A DNA stretch of 64,000 bases, from assembly GCA_016708825.1 (NCBI GenBank), contig JADJEZ010000006.1, positions 1 to 64,000 on the forward strand, read 5' to 3'. The DNA is from Betaproteobacteria bacterium. GTDB lineage: Bacteria; Pseudomonadota; Gammaproteobacteria; Burkholderiales; Usitatibacteraceae. The notes under the pieces were generated by a model. It did no database searches and was not told the origin of the DNA. It saw only the letters and a list, made by a program, of their open reading frames with translations. Shown here one piece after another: positions 43,605-51,953 of the stretch (within the stretch, counting starts at the first letter, position 1; each line of letters begins with the position of its first letter). A program made the position numbers and the translations under genes.

Positions 43605-44603
43605 CTACCCCGCGTACTTCGCCACCTTCTGCTCGATCGCGCCGAAGATCGTGGCGCCATTGCGGTCGAACATCTCGATCTTCACGGTATCGCCGAAGGC
43701 GAGGAAGGGCGTCTTCGCCTCCCCGAGATCCACCTGCTCCACGAGCCTCGCCTCCATGATGCAGGCGTAGCCCGAATCGAGGTCCGGGTTCGAGATCGTT
43801 CCCGTGCCCACGAGCGTGCCCGCGCGCAGCTCGCGGGTCTTCGCCGCGTGCGCCACGAGCTGGTGCAGGTCGAAAGTCGCGCCCACGCCCGCGTTCGGGT
43901 TGCCGAACCACTTGCCGTTCACGTGGCAGACCATGCGCAGGTGGATCTTGCCGCCGTCCCAGGCATTGCCCAGCTCGTCGGGCGTGACCGCCACGGGCGC
44001 GAGCGCGTTCGCGCCCTTGCCGTTCACGAACCCGAAGCCCTTGGCAAGCTCCGCGGGAATGAGGCGCCGGAACGACACGTCGTTCACGAGCGTGAGCAGG
44101 CGGATGGCGCCGGCCGCCTGCGCGGGCGTGGCCCCCATGGGCACGTCCCCGGTGATCGCGCCGACCTCGGCCTCGAGGTCGATCCCCCAGTCCTCGGTGA
44201 GCGCGCGGATGGGATCGCGCGGCCCCATCATGTCGCCCGCCCCGCCCTGGTACATGAGCGGGTCGCGGTAGAAGCTCTCGGGCACGTGGTCGTTGCGCGC
44301 GCGCCGCACGCGCTCCACGTGCGACAGGTAGGCCGAGCCGTCCAGCCACTCGTAGGCGCGCGGCAAGGGAGCCGCGACCTCCCCCTTCGCGAGCGCGGCC
44401 TGGAAATCGAACGCGTGCCGCTCTCCCCCGCACGCGAGGCTCTCGTAGGCGTCGAGGAGCTTGCGGTGGATCTCGTCCCAGTGCTCGAGTGCGTGCTGCA
44501 TCGTGGGCGCGATCCCCGCGACGGCCACGGCCCGGGTGAGGTCGCGGTTGACGAGGACGAGCGAGCCGTCGCGGGTGGGGCCCTTCAGGGAGGCGAGTTT
44601 CAT
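43605..44603 (-). CDS. fahA: fumarylacetoacetase (FAH family)
   Basis: 332 residues. It cleaves fumarylacetoacetate to fumarate and acetoacetate, the last step of tyrosine breakdown. The family signature is seen in YEWLDGSAYLSHVERVR, MMGPRD, the acidic metal-site stretch DWGIDLEAEVGAITGDVP and GFGFVNGKGANALAPVAVTPDEL. Shorter than the animal enzyme and typical of the bacterial form. Lies 4 bp before the phhA start and overlaps hmgA by 4 bp. Confidence 0.88.
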   Translation of the reverse strand: MKLASLKGPTRDGSLVLVNRDLTRAVAVAGIAPTMQHALEHWDEIHRKLLDAYESLACGGERHAFDFQAALAKGEVAAPLPRAYEWLDGSAYLSHVERVRRARNDHVPESFYRDPLMYQGGAGDMMGPRDPIRALTEDWGIDLEAEVGAITGDVPMGATPAQAAGAIRLLTLVNDVSFRRLIPAELAKGFGFVNGKGANALAPVAVTPDELGNAWDGGKIHLRMVCHVNGKWFGNPNAGVGATFDLHQLVAHAAKTRELRAGTLVGTGTISNPDLDSGYACIMEARLVEQVDLGEAKTPFLAFGDTVKIEMFDRNGATIFGAIEQKVAKYAG

Positions 44604-45889
44604 CTCGGCGGCTTCGCTTTCGCAAAACCCTTCCACACCGCGTCGTAGTCCTTCTCGAGCGCGGGGGTGGCCAGGGCGTAGTCGGTGGGTTCGAAGGCGT
44701 AGCGGCTCTCGAACATGAAGGCGAGCGTGCCGTCCTGCCGGGCCGGTTCGAGGCGTGCCGCGACCGCCGCGTCGTGCGAAGCGCGGTCGGGGCCGTGCGC
44801 GCTCATGGCGTTGTGCAGGCTGGCGCCGCCCGGCACGAAGCCGCCGCGCTTCGCGTCGTACTCGCCGCGCACGAGCCCCATGAACTCGCTCATGACGTTG
44901 CGGTGGAACCAGGGCGGGCGGAAGGTGTGCTCGGCCACCATCCAGCGCGGCGGGAAGATCACGAAATCCACGTTCGCGGTTCCCGGCGTGTCGGACGGCG
45001 AGGTGAGCACCGTGAAGATCGAGGGGTCGGGGTGGTCGAAGCTCACGGTGTTGATCGCGTTGAAGCGCGCGAGGTCGTACTTGTACGGGTACGAGTTGCC
45101 GTGCCATGCGACCACGTCGAGCGGCGAGTGGCCGTGCGCGGCGCTCCAGAGGTGGCCGCCGGATTTCACCACCACCTCGGTATTCGTCGCGCGGTCCTCG
45201 AAGCCCGCCACCGGCGCGAGGAAATCGCGCGCGTTGGCAAGACCGTTGGCGCCGATGGGCCCCAGCTCCGGCAACGCGAGCGCCGCCCCGTAGTTCTCGC
45301 AGGCATAGCCGCGGCTCGGCCCCTCCAGGGCGACCCGGAAGCGAACGCCGCGCGGAATGACCGCGATCTCCCCGGGCGCGACCGCGAGGTGCCCGAACTC
45401 GGTGGCGATCGCAAGCGCTCCCTCCTGCGGCACGAGGAGCAGTTCCCCGTCGAAGCAGGCGAAGACGCGTTCCATCGAGCGGTTGGCCGCATAGAGGTGC
45501 ACGCCGATGCCGGCCTGCAGGCGCGCGTCCCCGTTGGTGGCGATCGTGGCGAGCCCCGCCACGAAATCCGCGGGCTTTCGCGGCATCGCCATCGGCGCCC
45601 AGCGCAGCCGGTTCGGCCCCGCGTCGGCCTCGCGGCACGGGCCCGTGCGCAGGCGCGCGTCGTCGATTCGCGTGTACGCCGGGTGCATGGCGCTGGGTCG
45701 CAGCCGGTAGAGCCAGGAGCGCCGGTTCTGCGCGCGCGGCGCGGTGAAGGCGGTCGTGGAGAACTGCTCGGCATGGAGCCCGAACGGCGTCTTCTGCGGC
45801 GAGTTCTGCCCCACCGGCAGCGCGCCCGCCACGGCCTCGCTCTCGTGGTGCGCGCCAAACCCCGGCAGGTAGCGCAGTTGTGCGGGCAC
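44600..45889 (-). CDS. hmgA: homogentisate 1,2-dioxygenase
   Basis: 429 residues from the GTG at 45889. It opens the ring of homogentisate with O2 to give maleylacetoacetate. Iron ligands are His329 and Glu335 (FHRNVMSEFMG) and His365 (NAMSAHGPD); each is exactly six residues before the human numbering (335, 341, 371). LRYLPGFGAHHESEA is the typical N-terminus. The gene begins 2 bp after the hppD stop. Confidence 0.93.
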   Translation of the reverse strand: MPAQLRYLPGFGAHHESEAVAGALPVGQNSPQKTPFGLHAEQFSTTAFTAPRAQNRRSWLYRLRPSAMHPAYTRIDDARLRTGPCREADAGPNRLRWAPMAMPRKPADFVAGLATIATNGDARLQAGIGVHLYAANRSMERVFACFDGELLLVPQEGALAIATEFGHLAVAPGEIAVIPRGVRFRVALEGPSRGYACENYGAALALPELGPIGANGLANARDFLAPVAGFEDRATNTEVVVKSGGHLWSAAHGHSPLDVVAWHGNSYPYKYDLARFNAINTVSFDHPDPSIFTVLTSPSDTPGTANVDFVIFPPRWMVAEHTFRPPWFHRNVMSEFMGLVRGEYDAKRGGFVPGGASLHNAMSAHGPDRASHDAAVAARLEPARQDGTLAFMFESRYAFEPTDYALATPALEKDYDAVWKGFAKAKPPR

Positions 45890-45891
45890 GC

Positions 45892-46974
45892 TCAGACGAG
45901 GCCCCGGGCGATCTGGTCCGCCTCGATGGACTCGAAGAGCGCGCGAAAATTGCCCTCGCCGAAGCCCTCGTTGCCCTTCCGCTGGATGATCTCGAAGAAG
46001 ATCGGGCCGATCACGGTCTCGGTGAATATCTGCAGGAGCTTGTCCTCGTGACGGTCCTTGTCGATGCCCTCGCCGTCGATGAGGATGCGGTTCGCCTGAA
46101 GCCGCGCGAGGTCCTCGCCGTGGTTGGGCACGCGCTCGTCGACCCGCTCGTAGTAGGTGTCGGGCGTGTCCAGGAAGCGCACGTCGCGACCGCGAAGCCC
46201 CTCCACCGTCGCGAAGATGTCCGCCGTGGAGAGCGCGATGTGCTGGATGCCCTCGCCGTGGTAGGCGTCGAGGTATTCCTGGATCTGGCTCTTCCGGTCG
46301 CTCGGCTCGTTGATCGGGATGCGGATCTTGCCGCAGGGGCTGGTGAGCGCGCGCGAGGTGAGCCCCGTCTTCTTGCCCTTGATGTCGAAGTAGCGGATCT
46401 CGCGGAAGTTGAAGAGCTTCTCGTAGAAGCCGGCCCACACGTCCATGCGCCCGGCGTAGACGTTGTGCGTGAGGTGGTCGACCTCCAGCAGCCCGGCGCC
46501 GGCGGGGTGCTGCGGCACGCCCTCCACGGGCACGAAGTCCACGTCGTAGATCGTGAGGTTGCCGCCGTTGCCCGGGTAGCGGTCCACGAGGTAGATCAGG
46601 CTGTCGCCGATGCCCTTGATCGCAGGAATGTTGAGTTCCATGGGGCCCACGGGGCCGTGGTGGGGTTTCGCACCCAGGTCGATGGCGCGCTGCCAGGCCT
46701 TGGCCGCGTTCTTCACGCGGATGGCGAAGGCGCAGGCCGACGGCCCGTGCACGCGCGCGAAGGACTGCGCGAAGCTGTCGGGCTCGCGGTTCACGATGAA
46801 GTTCACGCGCCCCTGGCGGTAGAGCGCCACGTCCTTCGAGCGGTGGCGGGCCACGAGGGTGAAGCCCAGCTGCTCGAAGAGCGAGCCCAGCAGCTCGGGG
46901 TTCGGCGCCGTGTACTCGATGAACTCGAAGCCGTCGGTGCCCATGGGGTTGTCGAGGCGGTCCGGCTCGGTCAT
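45892..46974 (-). CDS. hppD: 4-hydroxyphenylpyruvate dioxygenase
   Basis: 360 residues. It turns 4-hydroxyphenylpyruvate into homogentisate. Two VOC half-domains: the C-terminal one carries the iron ligands His167 (EVDHLTHNV), His245 (EGIQHIALS) and Glu328 (PIFFEIIQRKG). First gene of the operon; its promoter should lie in the 237 bp shared with the divergent tctC gene. Confidence 0.93.
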   Translation of the reverse strand: MTEPDRLDNPMGTDGFEFIEYTAPNPELLGSLFEQLGFTLVARHRSKDVALYRQGRVNFIVNREPDSFAQSFARVHGPSACAFAIRVKNAAKAWQRAIDLGAKPHHGPVGPMELNIPAIKGIGDSLIYLVDRYPGNGGNLTIYDVDFVPVEGVPQHPAGAGLLEVDHLTHNVYAGRMDVWAGFYEKLFNFREIRYFDIKGKKTGLTSRALTSPCGKIRIPINEPSDRKSQIQEYLDAYHGEGIQHIALSTADIFATVEGLRGRDVRFLDTPDTYYERVDERVPNHGEDLARLQANRILIDGEGIDKDRHEDKLLQIFTETVIGPIFFEIIQRKGNEGFGEGNFRALFESIEADQIARGLV

Positions 46975-47211
46975 GGCTTCTTCTCCTCGGGCGAACGGAT
47001 GCGGCGCATTGTACGCCGCGACCGGGCGCCGCGGACCGGACCGGCCGCCATTCCGCGCATCCGGCACAAGGTCGCATAGACTCCGCGCGAAGATGAGGCG
47101 CGCGCCATGCGGTAAAATGCGCAAACGACGCGGAAACCGCGCACCCCGGCCATGGCGGTCGAGCGAAGCCATGGACATCCATTCCGAGCATCGCCACGAG
47201 GAGAGTTCACC
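46975..47211. promoter_or_regulatory. divergent control region between hppD and tctC
   Basis: 237 bp separate two outward-facing operons and should hold both promoters. I see a GAGGAGAG ribosome site before tctC, but no clear operator or sigma-70 promoter I would name. Confidence 0.4.
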
Positions 47212-48168
47212 ATGAAGCGCACCAGCAAGATCGTCGCCGCCGGCCTCATCGGTGCGGCAGCCGTCGCGGGAATCGCGTTCGCCGCCTACCCCGAAAAGAC
47301 CATCAACTACATCATCGCCTTCGGCCCCGGCGGGGAGTCCGACGTATCCGCTCGGCTGCAGGAGCCCTTCTTCAAGAAGCTCACGGGCCAGACCGTGGCC
47401 ATCCAGTACAAGGCGGGCGCCGGCGGGGCCGCGGCCTGGTCGCAGATCAACAGCGCGCCCGGCGACGGCTACACGATCATCGGCAGCAATATTCCGCACA
47501 TCATCCTGCAGCCGCTGCAGAAGGACCAGGGCTACAAGACGGCCGACATTGCAAACGTCTACTGGTTCCACTACACGCCGGATGCGATCCTCGTGACCGA
47601 GGACAGCCCGTTCAAGACGCTCGCGGACGTCATCGCCGCTGCCAAGAAGGCGCCGGGCACGGTGACCTTCACGGGTTCGGGCACCAACTCCGCGAACCAC
47701 CTGGCGCAGCAGCGCTTCGACAAGATGGCGGGAATCAAGACGACCTACATCCCCTCCAAGGGAACCGGCGAGTCGAACACGGCGCTCCTGGGCAAGCACG
47801 TCTCGGGGGCTTTCAGCTATTCCACGGTCAGCGCGATGCTGGGCAAGCAGGTGCGCTGCATCGCCATCGCGATGGACAAGCGCCATTCCGCGCTGCCCGA
47901 CTGCCCGACCTTCAAGGAGAAGGGCTACAACCTCGTGAGCGGCGCCTATCGCGGCATCGCGGTGCCCAACACGACGCCCCAGGCCACGCAGCAGGCCATC
48001 TCCGATCTCATCGGCAAGATCAACAAGGACCCGGCCTTCATCAAGTCGATGGAGGACAAGGGCTTCGCCATGGTCGACGTGGGTCTGAAGGACATGCCGG
48101 CGTTCATGGCCGAGAAGCAGAAGGAGTACGAGGAAATCGCCGGCGCGATGGGTATCGTCAAGAAGTAG
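47212..48168 (+). CDS. tctC: tripartite tricarboxylate transporter binding protein (Bug/TctC family)
   Basis: 318 residues with a signal peptide (cleaved near residue 24, AFAAYPEK). Periplasmic binding protein: PEKTINYIIAFGPGGESDVSARL, VQYKAGAGGAAAW-like and KKAPGTVTFTGSGTNSANHLA motifs of the Bug family, which bind carboxylates. It should deliver the substrate to TctA-TctB encoded next. Exact ligand unknown; citrate, tartrate, glutamate and aromatic acids are known for relatives. ATG 47212 follows GAGGAGAG. Confidence 0.9.
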   Translation: MKRTSKIVAAGLIGAAAVAGIAFAAYPEKTINYIIAFGPGGESDVSARLQEPFFKKLTGQTVAIQYKAGAGGAAAWSQINSAPGDGYTIIGSNIPHIILQPLQKDQGYKTADIANVYWFHYTPDAILVTEDSPFKTLADVIAAAKKAPGTVTFTGSGTNSANHLAQQRFDKMAGIKTTYIPSKGTGESNTALLGKHVSGAFSYSTVSAMLGKQVRCIAIAMDKRHSALPDCPTFKEKGYNLVSGAYRGIAVPNTTPQATQQAISDLIGKINKDPAFIKSMEDKGFAMVDVGLKDMPAFMAEKQKEYEEIAGAMGIVKK

Positions 48169-48182
48169 GGGACATGGCTTGA

Positions 48183-48244
48183 CGCCCGCGCCGCAAAGGC
48201 GCGGGCGAATGCTCCCCGCGACGCTTGGCCGGCGAATGCCGGCC
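48183..48244 (+). other. two hairpins between tctC and tctA
   Basis: CGCCCGCGCC (48,183-48,192) pairs with GGCGCGGGCG (48,198-48,207), loop GCAAA. GGCCGGC (48,227-48,233) pairs with GCCGGCC (48,238-48,244), loop GAAT. Probably stabilise or attenuate the transcript so that more TctC than TctA is made. Confidence 0.6.
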
Positions 48245-48272
48245 CTCCCGCCACCACGAGAGAACCCCCACG

Positions 48273-49775
48273 ATGCCCGGCATCGAGTTCCTGGTCGACG
48301 CGCTGACGCCGCTCAACCTCCTGCTTGCGGTGGGCGGCGTGATCTGCGGCACGGTCATCGGCGCGCTGCCGGGCCTCACGGCCACCATGGCCGTGGCCGT
48401 CCTGGTGCCGTTCACCTTCGGCATGCGGCCCGACTCGGCGCTCATCTCGCTGGGCGCCATCTACACCGGCGCGATCTACGGCGGGGCCTACTCCGCGGTG
48501 CTGCTCAACACGCCGGGCACGCCTTCGGCGATCGCCACGACCTTCGACGGCTACCCCATGGCCAAGCGCGGCGACGGCGACCTGGCCATCACGCTCGCCT
48601 GCCTCGCCTCGGTAATCGGCGGCCTGGTCGGTGCCGCGTTCCTGTTGCTGCTGGCGCCCCCGCTCGCCCGCTTCGCCCTCGAGTTCGGCCCGGTCGAGTA
48701 CTTCTGGCTGGCGATCTTCGGCCTGACACTCATCGCGAGCCTGTCCGAAGGCAGCCTCCTGCGCGGCATGATCGGCGGCTGCGTCGGGCTGCTCCTGGGC
48801 ACCATTGGGGTCGCCGAGATCGGCGGCGACATCCGCTACGTGAGCGACTTCAAGGCGCTCCTGGGCGGCATCGACGTGGTGGCCGCCTTGATCGGCCTGT
48901 ATTGCGTGCCTGTGCTGATCGACCTCGTGGCAACGCCGGACCCGCACCTGAAGCTCACGCACCAGGTGGCCGGGTTTCGCCTGAAGGAGGCGACACGGAT
49001 CGCCTGGCGCTCGAAGTTCAACCTCGCGCGCAGCTCCATCATCGGCACCGTCGTGGGGATCCTGCCCGGGGCCGGCGGCTCCATCGCCTCCCTCGTGGCC
49101 TATTCCGAGGCGCGGCGCGTGGCGAAGCATCCCGAAAAATTCGGCACGGGAGAGCCGGACGGCGTTCTCGCAACCGAATCCTCGAACAACGCGACCGTCG
49201 GCGGCGGCTTCATCCCGACTCTCGTGCTGGGCATCCCCGGCACGCCCCCCGACGCGGTGATCCTGGGCGCGCTTCTCGTGCAGGGCATCCGCACGGGGCC
49301 CTCGCTTTTCGGCGAACAGAGCCAGATCGTCTACACCTTCATCTACGGCCTCTTCATCGCCACGATCCTGATGCTGCCCATCGGGCTGGTGATCGGGCGC
49401 TACGCCTTCAAGTCGATCGTGACGATCCCGAAGGCGGTGCTGGTGCCTTCCGTGGCGTTCCTCACGATCGTCGGCGCCTACGCCGTGCACAACAACCTGC
49501 ACGAAGTGCAGCAGATGGTGGCCCTCGGCGTGTTCGGATGGATCGCAGCGCGGCTGGGGTTCACGGCCTCTCCCATCGTGCTGGGCCTCATCCTCGGGAC
49601 CATCGCCGAATCCGGCTTCGTGCGCGGCTACCTCATCGGGCAGGCGCGCGGGGCGCCGATCGCGGAGTTCTTCAACCGGCCGCTGTCGATGGCGATCATG
49701 GCCTTCATCGTCCTGAGTCTTTTCTACCCGCTGCTCATGTCGCGGGTCCGCGCCAAGGGGACCGTGAGTGAATAA
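48273..49775 (+). CDS. tctA: tripartite tricarboxylate transporter large permease TctA
   Basis: 500 residues from ATG 48273; about 11-12 membrane helices. NLLLAVGGVICGTVIGALPGLTATM, IYTGAIYGGAYSAVLLNTPGTP and GIPGTPPDAVILGALLVQGI are the conserved TctA motifs, including both Pro/Gly-rich loops of the two repeat halves. It is the main membrane channel driven by the ion gradient. Overlaps tctB by 8 bp. Full length for the family. Confidence 0.92.
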   Translation: MPGIEFLVDALTPLNLLLAVGGVICGTVIGALPGLTATMAVAVLVPFTFGMRPDSALISLGAIYTGAIYGGAYSAVLLNTPGTPSAIATTFDGYPMAKRGDGDLAITLACLASVIGGLVGAAFLLLLAPPLARFALEFGPVEYFWLAIFGLTLIASLSEGSLLRGMIGGCVGLLLGTIGVAEIGGDIRYVSDFKALLGGIDVVAALIGLYCVPVLIDLVATPDPHLKLTHQVAGFRLKEATRIAWRSKFNLARSSIIGTVVGILPGAGGSIASLVAYSEARRVAKHPEKFGTGEPDGVLATESSNNATVGGGFIPTLVLGIPGTPPDAVILGALLVQGIRTGPSLFGEQSQIVYTFIYGLFIATILMLPIGLVIGRYAFKSIVTIPKAVLVPSVAFLTIVGAYAVHNNLHEVQQMVALGVFGWIAARLGFTASPIVLGLILGTIAESGFVRGYLIGQARGAPIAEFFNRPLSMAIMAFIVLSLFYPLLMSRVRAKGTVSE

Positions 49776-50226
49776 ACCCGCCGGGCGCGACGTTCGCGGC
49801 ATCGTCGGCAGCGTGCTCGCCATCGCCGGCGGGGCGCTCGCCTTCTACCACGCCAAGGAATTCACGCCGCTGGGCTCGGTCTTCCCGCGCACCATCGCCG
49901 CGGCGATGATGATCTTCGCGGCCGTCTACATCGCCACCGCCCTGCTGCGCCCCGGCGAGCAGCCGCCGCAGCCGACCGGATCGACGTGGCGGCGCGTGGC
50001 GCTCGTCGTGGTGCTGGCACTCTGGTCGGTCTTCCTCGAGAAGCTGGGGTTCCTCACCAGCAGCGTCGCGGCCTACGCGGCGATACTCGTCATCGCCAAC
50101 TACGACCAGTGGACCCCGCGCCGGGCGCTGGGCTACGCGCTGGCGGGCGCTGCGGTGCTCGGCGGGCTCTATTCCATATTCCGGTTCGTGCTGCAGGTGC
50201 CGCTGCCGGAGGGGATCTTCCTGTGA
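49768..50226 (+). CDS. tctB: tripartite tricarboxylate transporter small subunit TctB
   Basis: 152 residues with four membrane helices (around 15-33, 43-60, 70-90, 110-140). LFVLGF-like KLGFLTSS and TPRRALGYALAGAAVLGGLYSIFRFVLQVPLPEG match the C-terminal end of TctB proteins. Completes the three-part transporter in the usual C-A-B order. Sequence is poorly conserved in this family, so position supports the call. Confidence 0.85.
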   Translation: MNKPAGRDVRGIVGSVLAIAGGALAFYHAKEFTPLGSVFPRTIAAAMMIFAAVYIATALLRPGEQPPQPTGSTWRRVALVVVLALWSVFLEKLGFLTSSVAAYAAILVIANYDQWTPRRALGYALAGAAVLGGLYSIFRFVLQVPLPEGIFL

Positions 50227-50236
50227 GGCGGCCCGC

Positions 50237-51028
50237 CTAGGAGCCGGCCTCGCCCCACTCCACGCAGTCGCGGTAGGCGTGCCAGGTCGCGTGCCCGATC
50301 ACCGGCATCGTGACCACGAGCCCCACGAACGCCGTGGCGAACCCGACGCCCGTGAGCAGCACGATGAGCAATGCCCACACGGCCATCGTCCCCGGGTTCC
50401 GCGCGAGCACCTGCACCGAGAGGATCGCGGCGCTCACCGCGTCGTTGTTCCGGTCGAGCATCATCGGCACGGACACCACGCTCACCGCGAAGACGATGGT
50501 CGCGAACATGGCGCCTGCCGCGAGGTAGACGAGCACGAATTCGATGTTGCCCAGCGAGAACGCCTTGGCGAGGAAGTTCTTCAGATCCGGCATCGGGCCG
50601 GTGCTGAAGAGCGCGAAGGTCACGAGCGAGGCGCGCGCCCAGACGAGGAAGATCACGGTGACCACGAGGACGTAGATGCCGAGCCCGCCCAGGTTCTCGC
50701 GCCAGGCGACGAGGGAGGCGAGGAAGCGTGGCTTCCTCCCCGCCTCCCGGTCGCGCGAAAGCGCGTAGAGGCCCGTGGCGAGGAAGGGCGCGGCGAGGAG
50801 GAACGCGCCGGCGAGCGTGGAGACGTACTGGTAGGCGAAGTCGTAGAGGGCGAGCAGCCCCCAGCCCATCGCCGCGAAGGCCGCCCCGTAGAAGCCGCTC
50901 GCGAAGGGGGCCGCGCGAAAGTCGTCCCAGCCCCGCACGAGCCACGCGAAAGCCGAGAAGGCGGGCACCTCCCGGAGTTCGTAGGCAGCGCCCTGCGGGG
51001 AGACGAGCGGTGGGGGAGGCGCGGGCAC
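50237..51028 (-). CDS. DUF2189 family membrane protein
   Basis: 263 residues with six membrane helices. WLVRGWDDFRAAPFASGFYGAAFAAMG near residue 30, GFVGAVIH-like loops and PVIGHATWHAYRDCVEW at the end identify DUF2189. Unknown role; relatives lie near cytochrome oxidase genes. Convergent with tctB and 8 bp before the lipoprotein gene upstream. Confidence 0.82.
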   Translation of the reverse strand: MPAPPPPLVSPQGAAYELREVPAFSAFAWLVRGWDDFRAAPFASGFYGAAFAAMGWGLLALYDFAYQYVSTLAGAFLLAAPFLATGLYALSRDREAGRKPRFLASLVAWRENLGGLGIYVLVVTVIFLVWARASLVTFALFSTGPMPDLKNFLAKAFSLGNIEFVLVYLAAGAMFATIVFAVSVVSVPMMLDRNNDAVSAAILSVQVLARNPGTMAVWALLIVLLTGVGFATAFVGLVVTMPVIGHATWHAYRDCVEWGEAGS

Positions 51029-51035
51029 GGGGGTG

Positions 51036-51731
51036 CTACTTCGCCGGGGCTGGCGCGAAGGGCGCAGGCGCGGGCGGCAAGCCCTTGAGCTTGAGCGCCT
51101 CGAGCTTGTCCAGGTCGAGGGCCATCACCGCCTCCTTGAACACCTTCATATCCACCCCCGTCGCCTTGGCGCCGACGACGAAGCGCCCGGCGACGAGCAC
51201 GTCCAGCTCGCCGATGCGCGTGCCCGTGTCGTAGCGCTCGTAGGCCTTGCGCCCGCCCACCATCGTCGTGCGCTCGTAGCCCGCGTCGCCCTCCTTGTCG
51301 ATCTCGACGTTGACCCACGCGAAGGCCATCGCCGTCACGCCCGAGAGCGAGCCCACGTCGATGATCTCGAGCGCGATGCGCCCGCCCTTGCCATCCTCGT
51401 AGGTCGCCTGGGCCTTCGAGGAGGAAATGCCCACGACGCTGGTGCGCGTGCCCTCCGCGCTCGTGCGCTTCAGACCCGCGATCGACTCGGGAAGCAGCTC
51501 CTTCAACGCCCGAAAGCCGACGGGATCGACGTGGACGGAGCTCGAGAGCGCCGCCCCCATCTGCTTCATGGCCTCCCCCACCTGGCCCACGTCGCCCTGC
51601 CGCGCGGCCTCGCCCATGTTCCGGGCGGCCTGTTCCACCTTGGTTGCCGGATCGACGGGCTTCGGGGGCACCTCCCGGCCGCAGGCGGCCAGCGCCAGGG
51701 CGGCGAGCAGGGAAACGCTGCGCGGATTCAT
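51036..51731 (-). CDS. hypothetical lipoprotein
   Basis: 231 residues. Lipobox LAAC (Cys near residue 17) ends the signal. The mature part has a helical region (residues 30-60) and then beta-rich sequence; Ala/Pro-rich repeats (APAPF, APAPAK) close the chain. I do not recognise a family. Probably co-transcribed with the DUF2189 gene that follows it on the minus strand. Confidence 0.65.
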   Translation of the reverse strand: MNPRSVSLLAALALAACGREVPPKPVDPATKVEQAARNMGEAARQGDVGQVGEAMKQMGAALSSSVHVDPVGFRALKELLPESIAGLKRTSAEGTRTSVVGISSSKAQATYEDGKGGRIALEIIDVGSLSGVTAMAFAWVNVEIDKEGDAGYERTTMVGGRKAYERYDTGTRIGELDVLVAGRFVVGAKATGVDMKVFKEAVMALDLDKLEALKLKGLPPAPAPFAPAPAK

Positions 51732-51953
51732 GCGAGGGGCCTTTCGTGGTCGGGGCGTCACGATGTCAGGTTACCTTCTGCGGGCGCGCAGCGGGACCCC
51801 GGGCCCGGTTTCGCGTTGACGCCCCGAGGGGCTTGCGGCATCATCCTTTCCATTGCTGCGGTCGCTCCAAGTTCTTGTTTTTTCAGGCTGGTGTACCGGT
51901 TTCCGCGACCGCGGCCCCCTCGTCAAACCGCCAATCCCCTGGAGAAATCCGCC

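Noticed and set aside
45892..47886. Long upstream extension of hppD (664 residues)
   Set aside because: The extension is antisense to tctC and lacks motifs; ATG 46,974 gives the normal 360-residue enzyme.
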